The notes: generated by a model from the sequence alone, not told the origin. A stretch of 64,000 nucleotides of DNA from Sanguinoderma infundibulare (GCA_032821775.1 JAVLRN010000004.1:744001-808000); one strand, 5' to 3'. Shown: positions 34,861-47,044, counted from the stretch's first letter. A program made the numbers and translations.

Positions 34861-35959
34861 CGCGGTTCAATGTTGTAGGGGAGACGCGTCAAAAGAATCA
34901 GCGTAAGTAGCAGTGCGCAAAGACGTTCGCGGTGACGGCCGACGGGCACTAGAGACTAGAGATCCCAGTCCAACATATCCGATAGTTTTCAAGTGCAAAA
35001 AAGGCGGCAAGATTTGGGCATTAAGGCAAGCGGGTGCAGAACAGGATTCTTGAGAGTAGCAGGAGAGGGAGCAGTAATATGCAGTATACTACATAGTCAG
35101 GCCGGCTTCAGTGGGAGGCGGAGGCGTCTATAATCGGACCGACAAGCCGAACCGAGGACGAAGCCGAGATTACCCGACTTTGTCCTTGCCACCACTGATC
35201 AACTCAACTCCGAGTCGGCAGCCCATTCTCGTCAAAATGTCTTGAACTACATTATGAAAACGTCCATGATTCAGTACCTTCAAGATGACAAGAGACGATG
35301 GAGGCTCGTCGTCAACGGGCCTCGGCTCCCCATGACAGTACCAGTTCAACCTGTCAAGTCAGCGCACATACGCACCGCGCCCTGGTCTTTGCGGCTACCA
35401 CGGTCTTGTCGAGGGCTCGCAGCACGCTTTATTACTCTGGTAAAACGTTTATATGCCAGTTGTCTTCCTGAAAACTGTGACACTGACTGAGAATGTATGT
35501 CTTCAAGAGTTTTAACGACCACCAATCCATACACCCGTACTACCTCAAGAGCGCACCGCTGTCAAGTCCTCCATGGCCTTCATTAAGTTCATCTTCCATA
35601 TCATCTCTATCTCTGCCATCGCCGTCTCCTTCGAGGGGAAACAAGTAGTTCCAAGCGTGCGCGCACGTTCGTGCCCTGTGCCAACCGCCGGAGACCGCGC
35701 CTCAAGTCCAGAAGAGCCAGCTCGCCGCTCCTCCGTTTCCCTGTGGCCTCAGGAGTCGGAACAGTGGATTGCGTTCCTACTCCATGTACGTCGTGCGGTT
35801 TTACGGCTTCCTTTGTGGGCGCTCCATCGTATGGCACACGCTTCGCCTGTACTTTTGCTTTGTATCCAAGGATGTCCGGTCGACGTCTCGAACGACGAAT
35901 ACAGGCTATAAGAATCGCGTCAATCCAGGTACGCTCAGCTTTCCTTCACACTCCGCGCT

Positions 35960-37221
35960 ATGGCAAGCACGCTCGAGGCCTCTGACGCTGTTCCTACCCC
36001 TCCCCAGGATATGTACTTCGTCGAGGCCATCGTGCCGTCCATCAAGCTGCTGCTTGTCGGCACCGTATGTTCATCCGCCCTCATTCCCATCGCGGTCCTC
36101 CTCTTCCATTTCTCCACGTCCGCCTCCCGTAGACGTCCGCTTTTTATCCTCAATGCGCTCCTCGTGTCCCTCGGTCTCGTCGAGGGTGTCATCAACTTCC
36201 ATATTCAGGTGCGTTGTGTCTTCCTAGCTCCAGCGCTCAGTGACTTCTGTCGCCTGCTCATCACCTCAACTTCATCCAGACGCGGTACATGCGCAACCTA
36301 CCCGTGCCCCCACGATTCGAAGCTCTCTTCGCCACCCTCGTTGTGCTCGTCCCCATGCTCGCGGACGCGGTCCTCCTCCTGCGCGTCGTAGCGGTGCATC
36401 CCCCACGCTGTCTGTGCGCCAAACGTCTCATCATCATCTACGGACCTCTCGGGGTGGTCAAAGTCGCACGCACTGTCATTGGCACACTCTTCATTGTGAC
36501 GTGGACCGGCGCGGTCGCACAGCAGCACGCCAATCCCCTGCAAGCCGGCCAGGACGCGTGGGACACGCCGTTTCCGAAGATTGCCTGGCTTTTGCAGCTG
36601 TCGGACTCTACGTAGGTCCCTCCTTTCGCTCTCGCTCTTCTGATGCGTATCGGGGTTGGCGCGCTGACGTTTCCGTTTACATAGATTGACGTCGATGCTG
36701 TTCCTGACCCAAGTCAGCAGGCACACTACCAACCGGCTGTGCAAATGCAAGTCGTCCGGGAGAGACAAAGATTCTGAGGAGGTGGACGTATCCGGATGTT
36801 CGTATGAGATGTTCCTTTTCACCGTTCAGTCACCCAACCTGAAAACGACCCCACAGGGCCCGACCGTCTCCGCACGCTATTCTGGATCGCGGCGTCGAAC
36901 TTTGTGTTCCCGGTCGCATTCGACCTGGCGCAGCTCGCCCTCGCGTTACGCGACCACAGCTTCCTCGACGGCGCGCTGGTGCTCATCGTGAATGACTACG
37001 TCGAGATCGTCGGCGTGCTTCTCGCGACGATATGGTCCACGGGGACCGCGTATAGCGAGGCTATCCCGGGCTATCTCCCGGAGGCGGGAAACCCGGAGCC
37101 GTCTCTCTCGAGCAGCATGCGGTTTGTCTCGAGCGTTTTCGATGAAGAACGTGTGGAGTCTCCGTATGACACTCACAGTGATCCTCCTAGCTCCCTCCAG
37201 ACTGCGTCAACATTGACATGA
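35960..37221 (+). CDS. Multi-pass membrane protein, unnamed agaricomycete family
   Basis: Start MASTLEASDAVPTPPQDMYF at 35960. Helices include SIKLLLVGTVCSSALIPIAV and RRPLFILNALLVSLGLVEG. After an intron come FEALFATLVVLVPMLADAV, LLLRVVAVHPP, then IIIYGPLGVVKVARTVIGTL. A small exon carries LTSMLFLTQ and a charged loop with SSGRDKDSEEVDVSG. The last exon has RLRTLFWIAASNFVFPVAFD, LAQLALALRDHSFLDGALV and VNDYVEIVGVLLATIWSTG. The tail ends HSDPPSSLQTASTLT, stop 37219-37221. Six to seven hydrophobic segments and a soluble C-terminus suggest a receptor-like topology. A degenerate copy of its last two exons lies at 50160-50456. Family name and function unknown to me. Confidence 0.78.
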
Positions 37222-37249
37222 CCGGAAAGCTGGTCTAGCGTGGCTTTGC

Positions 37250-37705
37250 GTCAGCGGAAGGCTGTACATCCAGGCGTCCCCCAGCTGCCTCTGTCTTGAT
37301 GAAGCGATAGTGCCTCCCGTTTTGCATATGTATCTGTATTGCGAACCAACATGATTGAAGATATTCCTCTTACTCCCGTTTTAGATAGTTGTCGGCCTTT
37401 GCTTCTCGCGGTGTCCAAGACGGTGGGGCGCCTTCGCGCGCTCCCCATCTCGTCGCCCGAAGACCGCCCAATCACACTCAACTGGTCCCTCCTGGAAGAG
37501 CCCAGCAGCGGCGGCTTTGGCTCACCCGGAGAAAGGGCCAGACGCGCGACGGGGTATCTCCCGAAAAATTCTGCAATCATCAAGGCGAGGGAACACGGAT
37601 GGTGAGGAGGACAGAGCCGTGACACACCGGCCATTGTGATCGCAGTGGATTCGAAGGTAGATGACAGGATTTCTGTCGCGTACGAGCCTGTCCTTGCATG
37701 CACCT
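37250..37705 (-). repeat. Conserved 3' flank shared by DUF6533 copies B and C
   Basis: On the minus strand this contains RTGSYATEIL- and MAGVSRLCPP-like translated stretches. They match the plus strand at 44240-44400, downstream of copy C. Together with conserved DNA immediately after both stop codons, this shows that the duplicated unit extends past the coding sequence. I do not think it encodes a protein. Confidence 0.5.
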
Positions 37706-37940
37706 ATAACGTAGTCATTCAAGCTAGAGACAAAGAGACAAGTGATTAGAAATACAATGTATCGTATCGTGTATTCTGGCATTCCCGCGCCCTCGAGAGG
37801 GGTCTGAACATGAGGCGCACAACTTCACAACCAGCCTCCGTGTCGGAGTTCACCAAGGTCGAGGATAGCCTTGATGTCGGGGAGGAGGCCGCACCGTCGC
37901 CGGCTCCATGAGTATACCACAGCGCAATGCGCCGCCCGAA

Positions 37941-39753
37941 TCAACCCAAGTTCGCCGCACCCAAGTACGTCTCTGCCTGTGGGTCTGAACTGGGATCATG
38001 GGGATCCGAATCCACTGCCGACTCCAAGTCCCCGTTGTCTTCATATGATTCGTGATCCGGGGTGGCCTCTCCCGGGGCGGGGAGCGACGAAGTGATGGAG
38101 CCGAGAACGTGGTCGAAGTTAAGACTACTGATCTGGCTGAGCTGGACCGATGAGAGGGAGTCCTGGTGGGCGCTGCTGTTGTTCGCTTCTTGGAGATCAA
38201 TGAGGAAGCGCGAGAAGAGGATGACGGTTATCCTGCGCATTGAGTAGGTGGAATGGGTTAACGTTGGGATGGCGTCATCTTTGGGACTAGGGCAAGTCCA
38301 AGGTCAGGACGTACGGTTCAGTGAGCAGTGGGATGTAGCTCGTGGCATTTTGCACTTTGCCGCCAGTGGGCAGGATCTGTATTGGAGGTGAGCATAGGCG
38401 ATGGCAGAAAGCCTGCTGCAGTCTAGACTTACCGAAAGGAGGGAGAAAGCGAGGTGCAGAGTGTTCATAATAAGCAGGACACTGGAATGCGCTTAACATA
38501 AGAAGGAACTTGACCATGGGGAGAACGCACATAAAGTATACGACACCTGGCAAATGAAGAACCGGGCCCGGTGAATAAAATGATTTACACCCAGCGGTTT
38601 CTTTTGCTCACCATCCCTAACATGATACTCGAGAGAGATGTCCTTTGCCCCAGTAGCTTCATCTCCCGGACATTGTTGTACGTCGCTCTCCACGTTATGG
38701 CGACAACGAGTATGTCGGATATGATGAGGCAACCTCGAGACACGATGGTCACTGCGCAAAAATGGATAGCGGGCGATTAGCTTCTGTCAGACCGTATTGC
38801 AGAAAGTGGTAGATAGAACCCACAACTCGAGAGCAGAGATGCGCGAGTTTATTGTCTCATTAAGTGCGGACTTCGGCGTGGCAGGGTTACTGTACCTACA
38901 TATCGTTCGCCGTCTCAGTCAGGGTTAATTCTTCAGTACAACCCGGGTCCATGAGGATGATTTCATATCCTAGTTGGCTAACCTTTGAGTATGAGTGCAT
39001 CAGCGCCATCCCTCAGACATCTATACACCCGTGAAGCTCACCCAGTTGATGACCACAGGTGCGAGGGAAAGAACAAACACCAAGACCGCGAGTGGCCATG
39101 TTCGAGAGCTGAGCACGTAAGCTCGTAATTTGGAGAATACTTTCGTAAGGTAAGAAACATCAGTATTGATGCCGTTAAGGATGATTCATAACACATCATG
39201 TACCGGCCCAGGGAACGTATTGAATAAACCGCACGATGACGTAGCTCCGAAGGTATGCCTTACACCTGGCGTCTAGGTGAGTCCCCGAGGTGTTACTACG
39301 AGATGTGCCAAACCAGGCTTACGCCTACAATCATGCGAGCTCAGGAGACATTAATGGCAGCAAAAGATCAGAACGCACTGCGAAAGTAGCAAGATTGTAT
39401 GACACTGGCCCGGTGATTGCGATATTGTATACCAATGGCAGATAACGGTTGAGCCAAAAGAGGGCTGACGAGACGGTAACTTTACGCCTCCAGAAGAGCT
39501 CGATGTCGTTGTCGATCGTGATCGTGAACTCATGCACTATAAGGGCTATGCAGTGTGAATAACGGGATCAGCCTAATGGGGACATGCTGAGTTGGAGAGA
39601 GATTTCGTGGCACACTCACTGAAGGCGACCATGCCGAAGCAAGTTTCTGTTCGACTGAAGGCGATCAGATGAGTATATCACGGAGCTCAAGAGAAACGAT
39701 CCTCACATGGAATTAGCCACAGCGATGGCTTCGGCAGCATCAGAATTTGACAT
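37941..39753 (-). CDS. DUF6533 multi-pass membrane protein, copy B (possible frameshift)
   Basis: Start MSNSDAAEAIAVANS at 39751-39753 with a GTGAGG donor. A short exon gives TETCFGMVAF. The DUF6533 exon reads HEFTITIDNDIELFWRRK then VTVSSALFWLNRYLPLVYN. Later segments match the paralogues: VSRGCLIISDILVVAITW, a helix exon, and the conserved tail with SRFLIDLQEA and VLGSITSSLPAPGE, ending YLGAANLG at 37941-37943. The exon ending before the GTGAGC donor near 38612 is one base shorter than in the other five copies (SSIMLGM instead of SSILFRDG-like). That shifts the frame if the splice site is used, so this copy may be inactive or use another donor. A TATA-like ATACACATAG lies about 50 bp upstream. 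Copy B is head-to-head with C. Confidence 0.75.
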
Positions 39754-40712
39754 GATGGCGGGAAGAAGCGACGGAGGTGAAGAGCTACTTTGAGGTGATC
39801 GCCACTATGTGTATGCCAAACCCCAGTGGATAATATGAAAGGGAAAGAACAAAGAGGGCCTCGAAAATCAGGGGATACTGGACGAGGCCGGGCGGAGTCG
39901 TCGACAGTACCGTATGTGACGTGGGCAGGACGCGCAATATGATCCGGCGGGGAGCGGATTGACATTTATATGAAAAAGAGAGGTAGCGTCAGCCTGGAGG
40001 CGATACACCGGCGATTGGCGTATCTGAGGAGGTGGCATTGGCAAGGAAGATCCGGAGAGGACGGCCTCAGGATATTGCCATTCGACAACACAACGCACGT
40101 CTCTTACGCGTCTGAACCACTCACGATATCCAGGCATACCACATTTTGATTCCGAGCATCAACAACGTACGGCGGGAGGGGAAACGCACTGTGCGTTATG
40201 AGTTCACCAAACCACCATGACCACATGGTAGCACCACACCTAAAGACGGGGATATACTTATCCCACAAATCAAACCCCACAAATCGCGGACTGAAACATG
40301 ACGAGAGGGAGCAAGGCGGCGGACCTCGTGAAGGACGCCTCGCTCCCCAAATGGTGAAAAATGTCGTCAACGAAGTGAAGGTCTAGTCCCAGCCTGGAAT
40401 GTGCGGAAACATGGCTAACATTGACATACTTGAAAAGGAGTTGTTAGTCAGGAGGCCCTGGCGGTAGTCGTAGAGCCATACCTGTGGGAGACGGCGTTGG
40501 TGAGGGCGGTAAAGACGAGAAATATGATCGACAGGGCTGTTCGTGATGCGGAGCTGCCGCAGACGATGCCTTTCCCTCAGCTAGCGGCGAACAAGATCCT
40601 CGTACAATCGACCGGGTGGTCCCAGCGTTCGCATTAGAAGTGACGCTCCGCAGGTTGGTGTCGGACACGAGGGAGAAAAGGGAATCGGATATCCCAGCCA
40701 AGGGGGAGCGGA

Positions 40713-40772
40713 GCTTGAATTGTGATTGGTGTTGTTTGCTCTGACGCGCGCGCAGCCACAGGCCCGTCGTGG
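40713..40772 (+). repeat. Dispersed promoter-like repeat, copy 2
   Basis: Reads GATTGGTGTTGTTTGCTC, then a GC-rich stretch with CAGCCACA and CCGTCGTGG. It matches the segments at 4136-4190 (-), 44501-44560 and 48541-48604. An ATG follows at about 40788 but no gene is supported after it. Confidence 0.4.
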
Positions 40773-42099
40773 CCGTACATACGAGGCAATGGCGAAAAGA
40801 CAGACATCGACGGCTTGCAAGAATCATCAAGTATCTCACCTTTCAGTACACTTAATCATCTCGCTCCAAGACCGTATGAGAACGAACCGGTCGGTGGGCT
40901 TCCTGTTCCACATAGTCAAGTTCCAGTGCCTGTATCCTTCTTACAGATTGCGTGACATGCAGGTCTTCCTCGTGCACTTCGTGGCCGCATGAGTAGTATC
41001 GTCGAGGAGCGGTGGGACGGGTGCGACAGCATCGGCAACCCGGTCTCCTTCTGGTGGTGCCCAAGACTCGGGGTATGTCTTCGCGAGCTCGACTCCCGAA
41101 CACCGCATTCCGCTTGATTCGACCGCTTCCCAAAAACGCAAGGCGACGGCTTCCGCTCACCCAAGCGCAAGGCGTGCGCGGTGGATCCCTCTCGGAAGAA
41201 TCAGCAATCTTCGATATGGGCGACGCGGTCCATCTCAACGCCCCAAGACCGCCCCATCGCCCTTAACGGTTACGGGACCCACCGGGAAGAGCTTCGCCCT
41301 CTCGCAAGCCGGTTGAACGTTTTTCACAGTCAGCGGAGCGAACATGGTGTGGCCTGGATGCAACTTTGGTGACCCCGAAAACTACATCGCTGTGCCCATC
41401 ATACTCCTCGTCTTTCCTGTCCCGGTCACCACACCCATCTCCCTCAGGTACGATCTCCGCCACAGTACCGCCTCCTAACTAACCCATATCTACATCTGTT
41501 CCCCCGCAGCCCTGTCCAGGTCGCGCGTCTGGCGTATGTGCCATAAGGACAGCGACTGCGAGACTGCGTGTTCAATCCCGTCCGATCCCGTCTTACCACT
41601 GAGGGAGGCCACAATACGAGCTGAGAATCACGAACATCTTCCTCCCCATAGTCGTAACGGATGCCGGAATCTTGCAGCGCCGGCGAGGTAAACAAAGTTC
41701 TTCAGGACTATGCTGATAGATGCACACCAGACATCTGCACTTGCGGCCGCGGTAGAGCCACTCGAAGCGCTCCGTGCTCAATTCAAACAATGTCTGTGTG
41801 GTTCATATCAGCTTCTCGTGATCCATCTCCGGCCGGAAACATGTAGAGCTGGTCTTTCGGCTTTTTCTTGACCACTCGAAACGTTCTCCTCTCGCGATAT
41901 AAATATCATGTGGGTACCGTCTAACCGGTTTTAGTAGTTTCGGTGACGATCACACGCGTATGGAACTGACGACTTGAACTTTCTCCCTTCTTCGTGCTCA
42001 TTCCCTTCAGAATACGATTTGGCCGCAGTGATGTCCTTGAACATGGTAATGCACCCGTGGACCGCCCCAGAACCTAGATATATGAAGCCATGTCGGGAT

Positions 42100-42109
42100 A
42101 TACATATAG
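42100..42109 (+). promoter_or_regulatory. TATA-like element of DUF6533 copy C
   Basis: ATACATATAG lies about 70 bp upstream of the copy C start codon and is followed by a GTGGGTGCGG-containing stretch. Matching elements occur upstream of copies B (39805-39814), D (47045-47054) and E (54804-54813), each on the coding strand 50-80 bp before the ATG. Confidence 0.5.
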
Positions 42110-42178
42110 CGGCACTTGGCGTGGGTGCGGTGCCCTCCTCCAAATCGCTCTCCGTTCCTGTCGGCTCTCCCCTGAACC

Positions 42179-44022
42179 ATGTCTAATTCAGATAATGCTG
42201 AGCTTATCGCTGCAGTTAATTCAATGTAAGGATTTCTCTTTGACAGCTCCACGACGTACTAATCCTATTTCCTCCAGTCAAGTGGGCAATTACTTCGGCA
42301 CAGTCGCGGCCAGTAAGCGTTTCACAAACCTCTGTGTGACCGCATTCATGCTGACATCGTGATTTATGCTAGGCCTTCTTTTGTATGAGTTCGCGATCAC
42401 CATCAGTCATGACATCGGGCTCTTCTGGGGACATAAAATTACTGCCTCTACTGTCCTCTTTTTCGTCAACCGTTACCTCCCGTTGGTGTTCAATATGGTG
42501 TTCTCCGTGCCATGGCCGGGTTTCAGTAACACTCCAGCAGTGCGTTTCTGTTCCTTTTTGTCTGGCATCAACGTATACTGAATTCACATGACCATAGGCG
42601 TAAGGGATTGACACGTCTCATGGTATTCCCCCGCTGACCTCGAAACCAGTTGTAAGGCGGACGTATTGAGCCAAGCAATCCTGCGGGATTTCCAATACAT
42701 TCTCTGGGCTGGTACGCATCGTTTGACACGCGATCTTTAACGCCAGCAATACTGACGCTTCCTGGATTCCGACCCAGCGTTCTCTGGCTTGCGAGCCTAT
42801 GTGCTCAGCTCTCGAACATGGCCGCTCGCGGCCGTGGTTTTCATACTCTCCCTCGCACCCGTAGTCATCAATTCTGTGAGTCTTACAGACGTAGAGATGG
42901 TTTTCGCTTACAGGACGCAAAGCCGACACGCTGATACTTGGCGAAGGTCGCTCTAGGCTATTCAGACACTTTCGAAGACGCCACATTTGGTTGCATTGAA
43001 GAGTTCGACCGCCTCAGCAATGGTGTGCAAACGGGGTGAGTATAATGTCGCAATAACAGCATCCATGCTTACTGAAACATTGTTCAAAATCTGCGCTTCA
43101 GCTGTGCGTATTATCTACCAGCTCGTGAGACACAGCGCGACAGAAGCTGAATCATACGTCTCCCCTGCATGTTTAACTTAGTTCTTGTCATATCTCGAGG
43201 TTGCCTCATCATAGCCGACGTACTGGTTGTGGCCATCACTTGGATTGTGACGTACAACAGCGCCAGGGCGACGAAGTTGCTCGGTCAAAGCACAACGCTC
43301 TCAACAATTCTCTTCCGGAATGGTGAGCCAATAATGTCACTCGGGATACATCGTTTTACTCAACGGTCCGGTTCTCATTTACCAGGTGTTCTATACTTCA
43401 TGTACGATCTCTCTGCTATGTGGATGCATCCCTTCTCGGGCTGACCGCATTCCAGCGTCCTACTTATCATGAATACCCTCCACCTGGCCTTCTCGCTATG
43501 TTCAGTAAGTCTAGACATTAGCCGACTTCCTTGCCATCGGCGTGCTCAACTTGCCTGCAGATCCTCATCCAGAGCACGGTGGATGCCGACGTAAGCTACA
43601 TTACCATCCTCACCGAACCGTACGTTAGCATCGGTGCCCTCCGCCATCATTCCAAGTATCTCAATCCATTGACCCCTGCGTCTACTAGGATGACCGCCAT
43701 CCTCATCTCGCGCTTCCTCATTGATCTCCAAGAAGCCAACAACGGTCATGCCCACCAGCAATCCCTCTCGTCCGTCCAGCTCGGCCAGATCAGCAGCGTC
43801 AATTTCAACCACGTCCTCGGCTCCCTCACCTCCTCCCTCCCCGCCCCGGGGGAAGCCATCCCGAAGCATGAGTCACACGACCTCCTGTCTGACCCCTCTG
43901 CTGTCGGCGGAGACAACGGAAACTTGGAGTCGGCCCCAGTTGTGGACGTCCGCGACCCCAGATTAGACCCGCGCGCACTGGTCAATGGGCAGACATCCTC
44001 AAGTGCGGCGAACATGGGTTGA
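42179..44022 (+). CDS. DUF6533 multi-pass membrane protein, copy C
   Basis: The cleanest copy. Exon 1 (42179-42225) encodes MSNSDNAELIAAVNS; exon 2 (42278-42312) QVGNYFGTVAA. The DUF6533 exon reads LLLYEFAITISHDIGLFW, then TASTVLFFVNRYLPLVFNM. Next exons: CKADVLSQAILRDFQYILWA, SGLRAYVLSSRTWPLAAVVF and ILSLAPVVI, then VALGYSDTFEDATFGC. A further exon gives ISRGCLIIADVLVVAITW and LLGQSTTLSTILFRNG, then VLYFM, LLIMNTLHLAFSL and an extracellular-type loop. The tail is SRFLIDLQEANNG, SSVQLGQISSVNF and VLGSLTSSLPAPGE, ending SSSAANMG with TGA at 44020-44022. About ten introns, seven hydrophobic segments. Family function is unknown; topology suggests a receptor or transport-associated protein. Confidence 0.88.
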
Positions 44023-45157
44023 TTCGGGCGGCGCGTTGCGCTGTGCTATACCTATGGAGCGCGGCGGCGCCGCGATCGTGCTGCCTCCTCCCCGGTATCA
44101 AGGCTGTACAGTGTCTTCGAGATGCTATAAATCCGGCATGCAGGCCGGGTGCGAAGTCGTGCGACTCATGTTCAGACCGGAAGAGCTCTAGAATGCAGTG
44201 TTGTATTTCTGGTCCCTTGTATAGTTGTGTCTAGCTTGAATGGCTACTCTGTACATGCCTGAAAGGACGGGCTCATACGTGACGGAATTGCCAGCTATTC
44301 ATCCGCCTTCGATTCGATTGCAAGCTAAGAACTCACCCATGGCTGGCGTGTCACGGCTCTGTCCGCTCCTCCGAGTCCTCATCATCACCTTTGTCCGCGT
44401 TCGCACGGGTCTAAGATCGCAAGAATGTTCGGAAGGGACCCCGTCGCGCCCGTCTGGACCATGACCATGACCATGACCGTCAGGGGGATGCAAAACCGCC
44501 TTCAATTGTGCTTGGTTTTATTTGTACTGATGCAGGCGCAGCCACGGGGGCGTCGCATGGGCGCCTCGGTTGGCGGGATACCGCTCCTTGCGTCCGGAAA
44601 CCTCCCCCGTCCTTCAAGTTCTCGCTCCCTGACCATTTCGCCTACTTACTTTGACTGCATCTTGACACTCACTATTTGCACTTGTTTGTTCGAACCGGCG
44701 AGGTATCATTACATACCTGAGCTGCTGACGTAGCATAGTCGGTTCAATTCCATCCGTTCTCGGTTTGAGACGACCGTGACGACAATTCGGAGAGAACACA
44801 CCAGATTGACACACTACACCAGATTGACATGTAGAGACGCCAAAGGGTGTGCACGTCCTGAAATCCACGTTCAGAGTGCATAGTCAGTCAAGAAAATTCT
44901 ATGCAAGTAGAAAACATACGAAGAATAATAAATAAAACACATCAGGGCATTCTAGCGTACTCGAGAGTTCTCTGGAGAGGTATGAGAGAGAGTCAAACAA
45001 GTTCGTAACCGGCCTGCAGCCGGATTGAAGGGAGGTCCATGAATGGTATCTACGGGATAGCCTTCACGCTGAGGAGGGCGCCGGCACGTGCATGGCGGGT
45101 GCACGCCACACAAGCATAGCATGGCGGAAAGTTGTACTGCGCAACGTCCCGCCCGAA
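44023..45157. other. Intergenic between convergent DUF6533 copies C and D
   Basis: About 1.1 kb holding the conserved 3' flank of copy C (to about 44400), a short (CATGAC)n tract near 44455-44475 and promoter-like repeat copy 3. No gene is supported. Confidence 0.45.
44501..44560 (+). repeat. Dispersed promoter-like repeat, copy 3
   Basis: Reads TGTGCTTGGTTTTATTTGTA, then a GC-rich stretch with GCAGCCACG and GTCGCATGGGCGC. It is the most diverged of the four copies and sits between two DUF6533 genes with no gene after it. Confidence 0.35.
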
Positions 45158-46965
45158 TCAACCCATGTTGACCGCGCTAAAGGACGGGTGCCCCTCAGTT
45201 GCCTCCTGCGAGTCCGAACGGGGGTTGTCGTAGCCGTCGGAACCCACGGCCGATGTGAAGCTCGCGTTTTCTTCGGCAGCTGGGAAGGGCAGGCCGTGTG
45301 ACTCGCGCTCCGGGCTCGCCTCCCCTGGGGCGGGGAGCGAGGACGTAATGGCGCCGAGAACACCGTTGAATCTGAGGTTGCTGACATACGAGAGAGAGGG
45401 CTCGTGGGCGTTGCCGTTGGAGGCTTCTTGAAGATCGACGAGGAAGCGCGAGATGAGGATGGCTGTTAGCCTGAATGCAGGGGCGGAGGAGGGTTAACGC
45501 CACAACGGATTGGGACGCCATATTGGGACGTACGGTTCAGCGAGAAGTGGAATGTCACTCGTGTTATTGGTGGCCTCGTTGGTGATTAGGAGCTGTACGA
45601 AATCTGAGCATGGTCAATACGCAAGTTCATCGAGGCTAAGTTGGCTTACCGATCCCAAGGAAAAACCCAGGTGAAGGACGTTCATGATGAGCAGAACACT
45701 AGTGTGCGGTCAACATGCCAAGTATTGTGTTGTTCCTACTAAAAGGACACACATAAAGTACAAGACACCTGAGAACGCAAGCTGCCCCATTTACTAAAAT
45801 GATACACGCTCAGAAGGTGTTTCGTTTGCTCACCGTTCCTGAACAGGATCATCGAGAGGGACATGCTTTCGCCGCCGAGCAGCTCTATCTGCCTGGCATT
45901 CTTGTACGTTGCACGCCAAGTGAGAGCTACGACTAGTATATCGGATACGATGAGGCAACCTCGAGACAGGATAAGAACTGGGCAAGATGTGCATGGGAGA
46001 TGCGGGCTTCAGCTTCTGTCACACCGTGGTGCATTTACGGGTATACAATACGCACGACTAAAGCCGAAGTGTTTCAATATGTTAGTACACATGTATTTCC
46101 TTGCAGCACTTTACTCACGCATCCGTCACAGTAGCAGTGAGGCCGTATGCTTCTACGCAACCAAGCGTGGGGTCCAGGAATGTGACTGCAGAGCCTAGAG
46201 CAACCTTTGAAAATTGTGAATTAGTTTCGCCTCCGGTTCGTGATAGGCCTGTAAGACTGACATAGTTGACAACCACTGGTGCGAGAGAAAGTACGAAAAC
46301 CAAAGCGGAAAGTGCCCATGTCCGAGAGCTGAGCACATAGGCTCGTAACCCAGAGAACACTTGTTGGTTGATGCACGTTAATATTGACGCGGTCAAAGAC
46401 AATTCATTAAATTGAGCGTACCTGCCCAGGGAACATATTGGAGATTCCGCATGATCACCGCGCTCCATATGTTTGTTTTACAGCTGGTTTTTTGGTAAGC
46501 CCAGAAGCTACTGAGATGAGATATACCAATCCCTTACACCTGTGAACTCGTGAGTTTGGTAGCGTTGATGACAAAAAGGAACGGCAACGCACCGCGGGAG
46601 TAGCACTAAATGGCCATGGCAGAGAGAACACGACATTGAACGCCAATGGGATGTAACGGTTGGCCACGAAGAGGATCGAAGAGACAGTAATTTTACGCTT
46701 CCAGAAGAGCTTGATATCGTCGCCAATGGTAATCATGAACTCGTATATTATAAGGCCTATTCAGTATCGATCATGGTATCAGCATGAATGCGCCCATGCG
46801 GAGTCTGAGACAGAATCGTGTGGGGCACTCACTGACGGCGACTGTGCTGAAGTAATCTCCAATTTGACTGGGGGAGATGGGTAAGTACATCGTGGACTGG
46901 CTAAACCGAAACACTCACAGCTCATTAGCTAACGCGATAAGGTCAGCAGATTCCGAATTGGACAT
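45158..46965 (-). CDS. DUF6533 multi-pass membrane protein, copy D
   Basis: Start MSNSESADLIALANEL at 46963-46965. The DUF6533 exon reads LIIYEFMITIGDDIKLFW, then TVSSILFVANRYIPLAFN. Later exons: FSGLRAYVLSSRTWALSALV, FVLSLAPVVVNYVSLTG, then ALGSAVTFLDPTLGCVEAYG. The following helix exon ends SLSMILFRNG, then comes the LLIMNVLHLGFSLG-type exon. The cytosolic tail has SRFLVDLQEASNGN, SYVSNLRFN and VLGAITSSLPAPGE, ending SFSAVNMG at 45158-45160. The tail lost a few residues relative to C but keeps the motif. The TATA-like element ATACAAATAG is at 47045-47054. No disabling change was noticed, though not every junction was checked. Confidence 0.85.
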
Positions 46966-47044
46966 GAGGGAGAAGGAGCGACAGAAGTAGAGAGTGATTT
47001 GAAGGAGGGTTTAGGCAACCGCACCCACGTCCCTGCAAAGCCGA

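Larger units (their letters stand above)
33067..35959. other. Long intergenic stretch with gene relics
   Basis: About 2.9 kb without a clear intact gene, between two divergent membrane-protein genes. It includes the weak minus frame at 33899-34144 and the repeat at 34610-34860. A hydrophobic plus-strand frame starts at 35573 (FIKFIFHIISISAIAVSF). I could not join that frame to the gene at 35960. Confidence 0.35.
39754..42178. other. Spacer between head-to-head DUF6533 copies B and C
   Basis: 2.4 kb containing both promoters and several degenerate frames, none supported as a gene. It includes promoter-like repeat copy 2 at 40713-40772. A segment near 40225-40385 resembles part of 47830-48010. 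A plus-strand frame at 41343-41450 reads GDPENYIAVPIILLVFPVPV, hydrophobic but unassigned. Confidence 0.35.

Noticed and set aside
41343..41450. Plus-strand frame with GDPENYIAVPIILLVFPVP, reminiscent of cytochrome b (GDPxNYIPANPLVTP)
   Set aside because: Only a handful of residues coincide and the surrounding sequence shows no other cytochrome b segment; probably chance or a decayed membrane gene.
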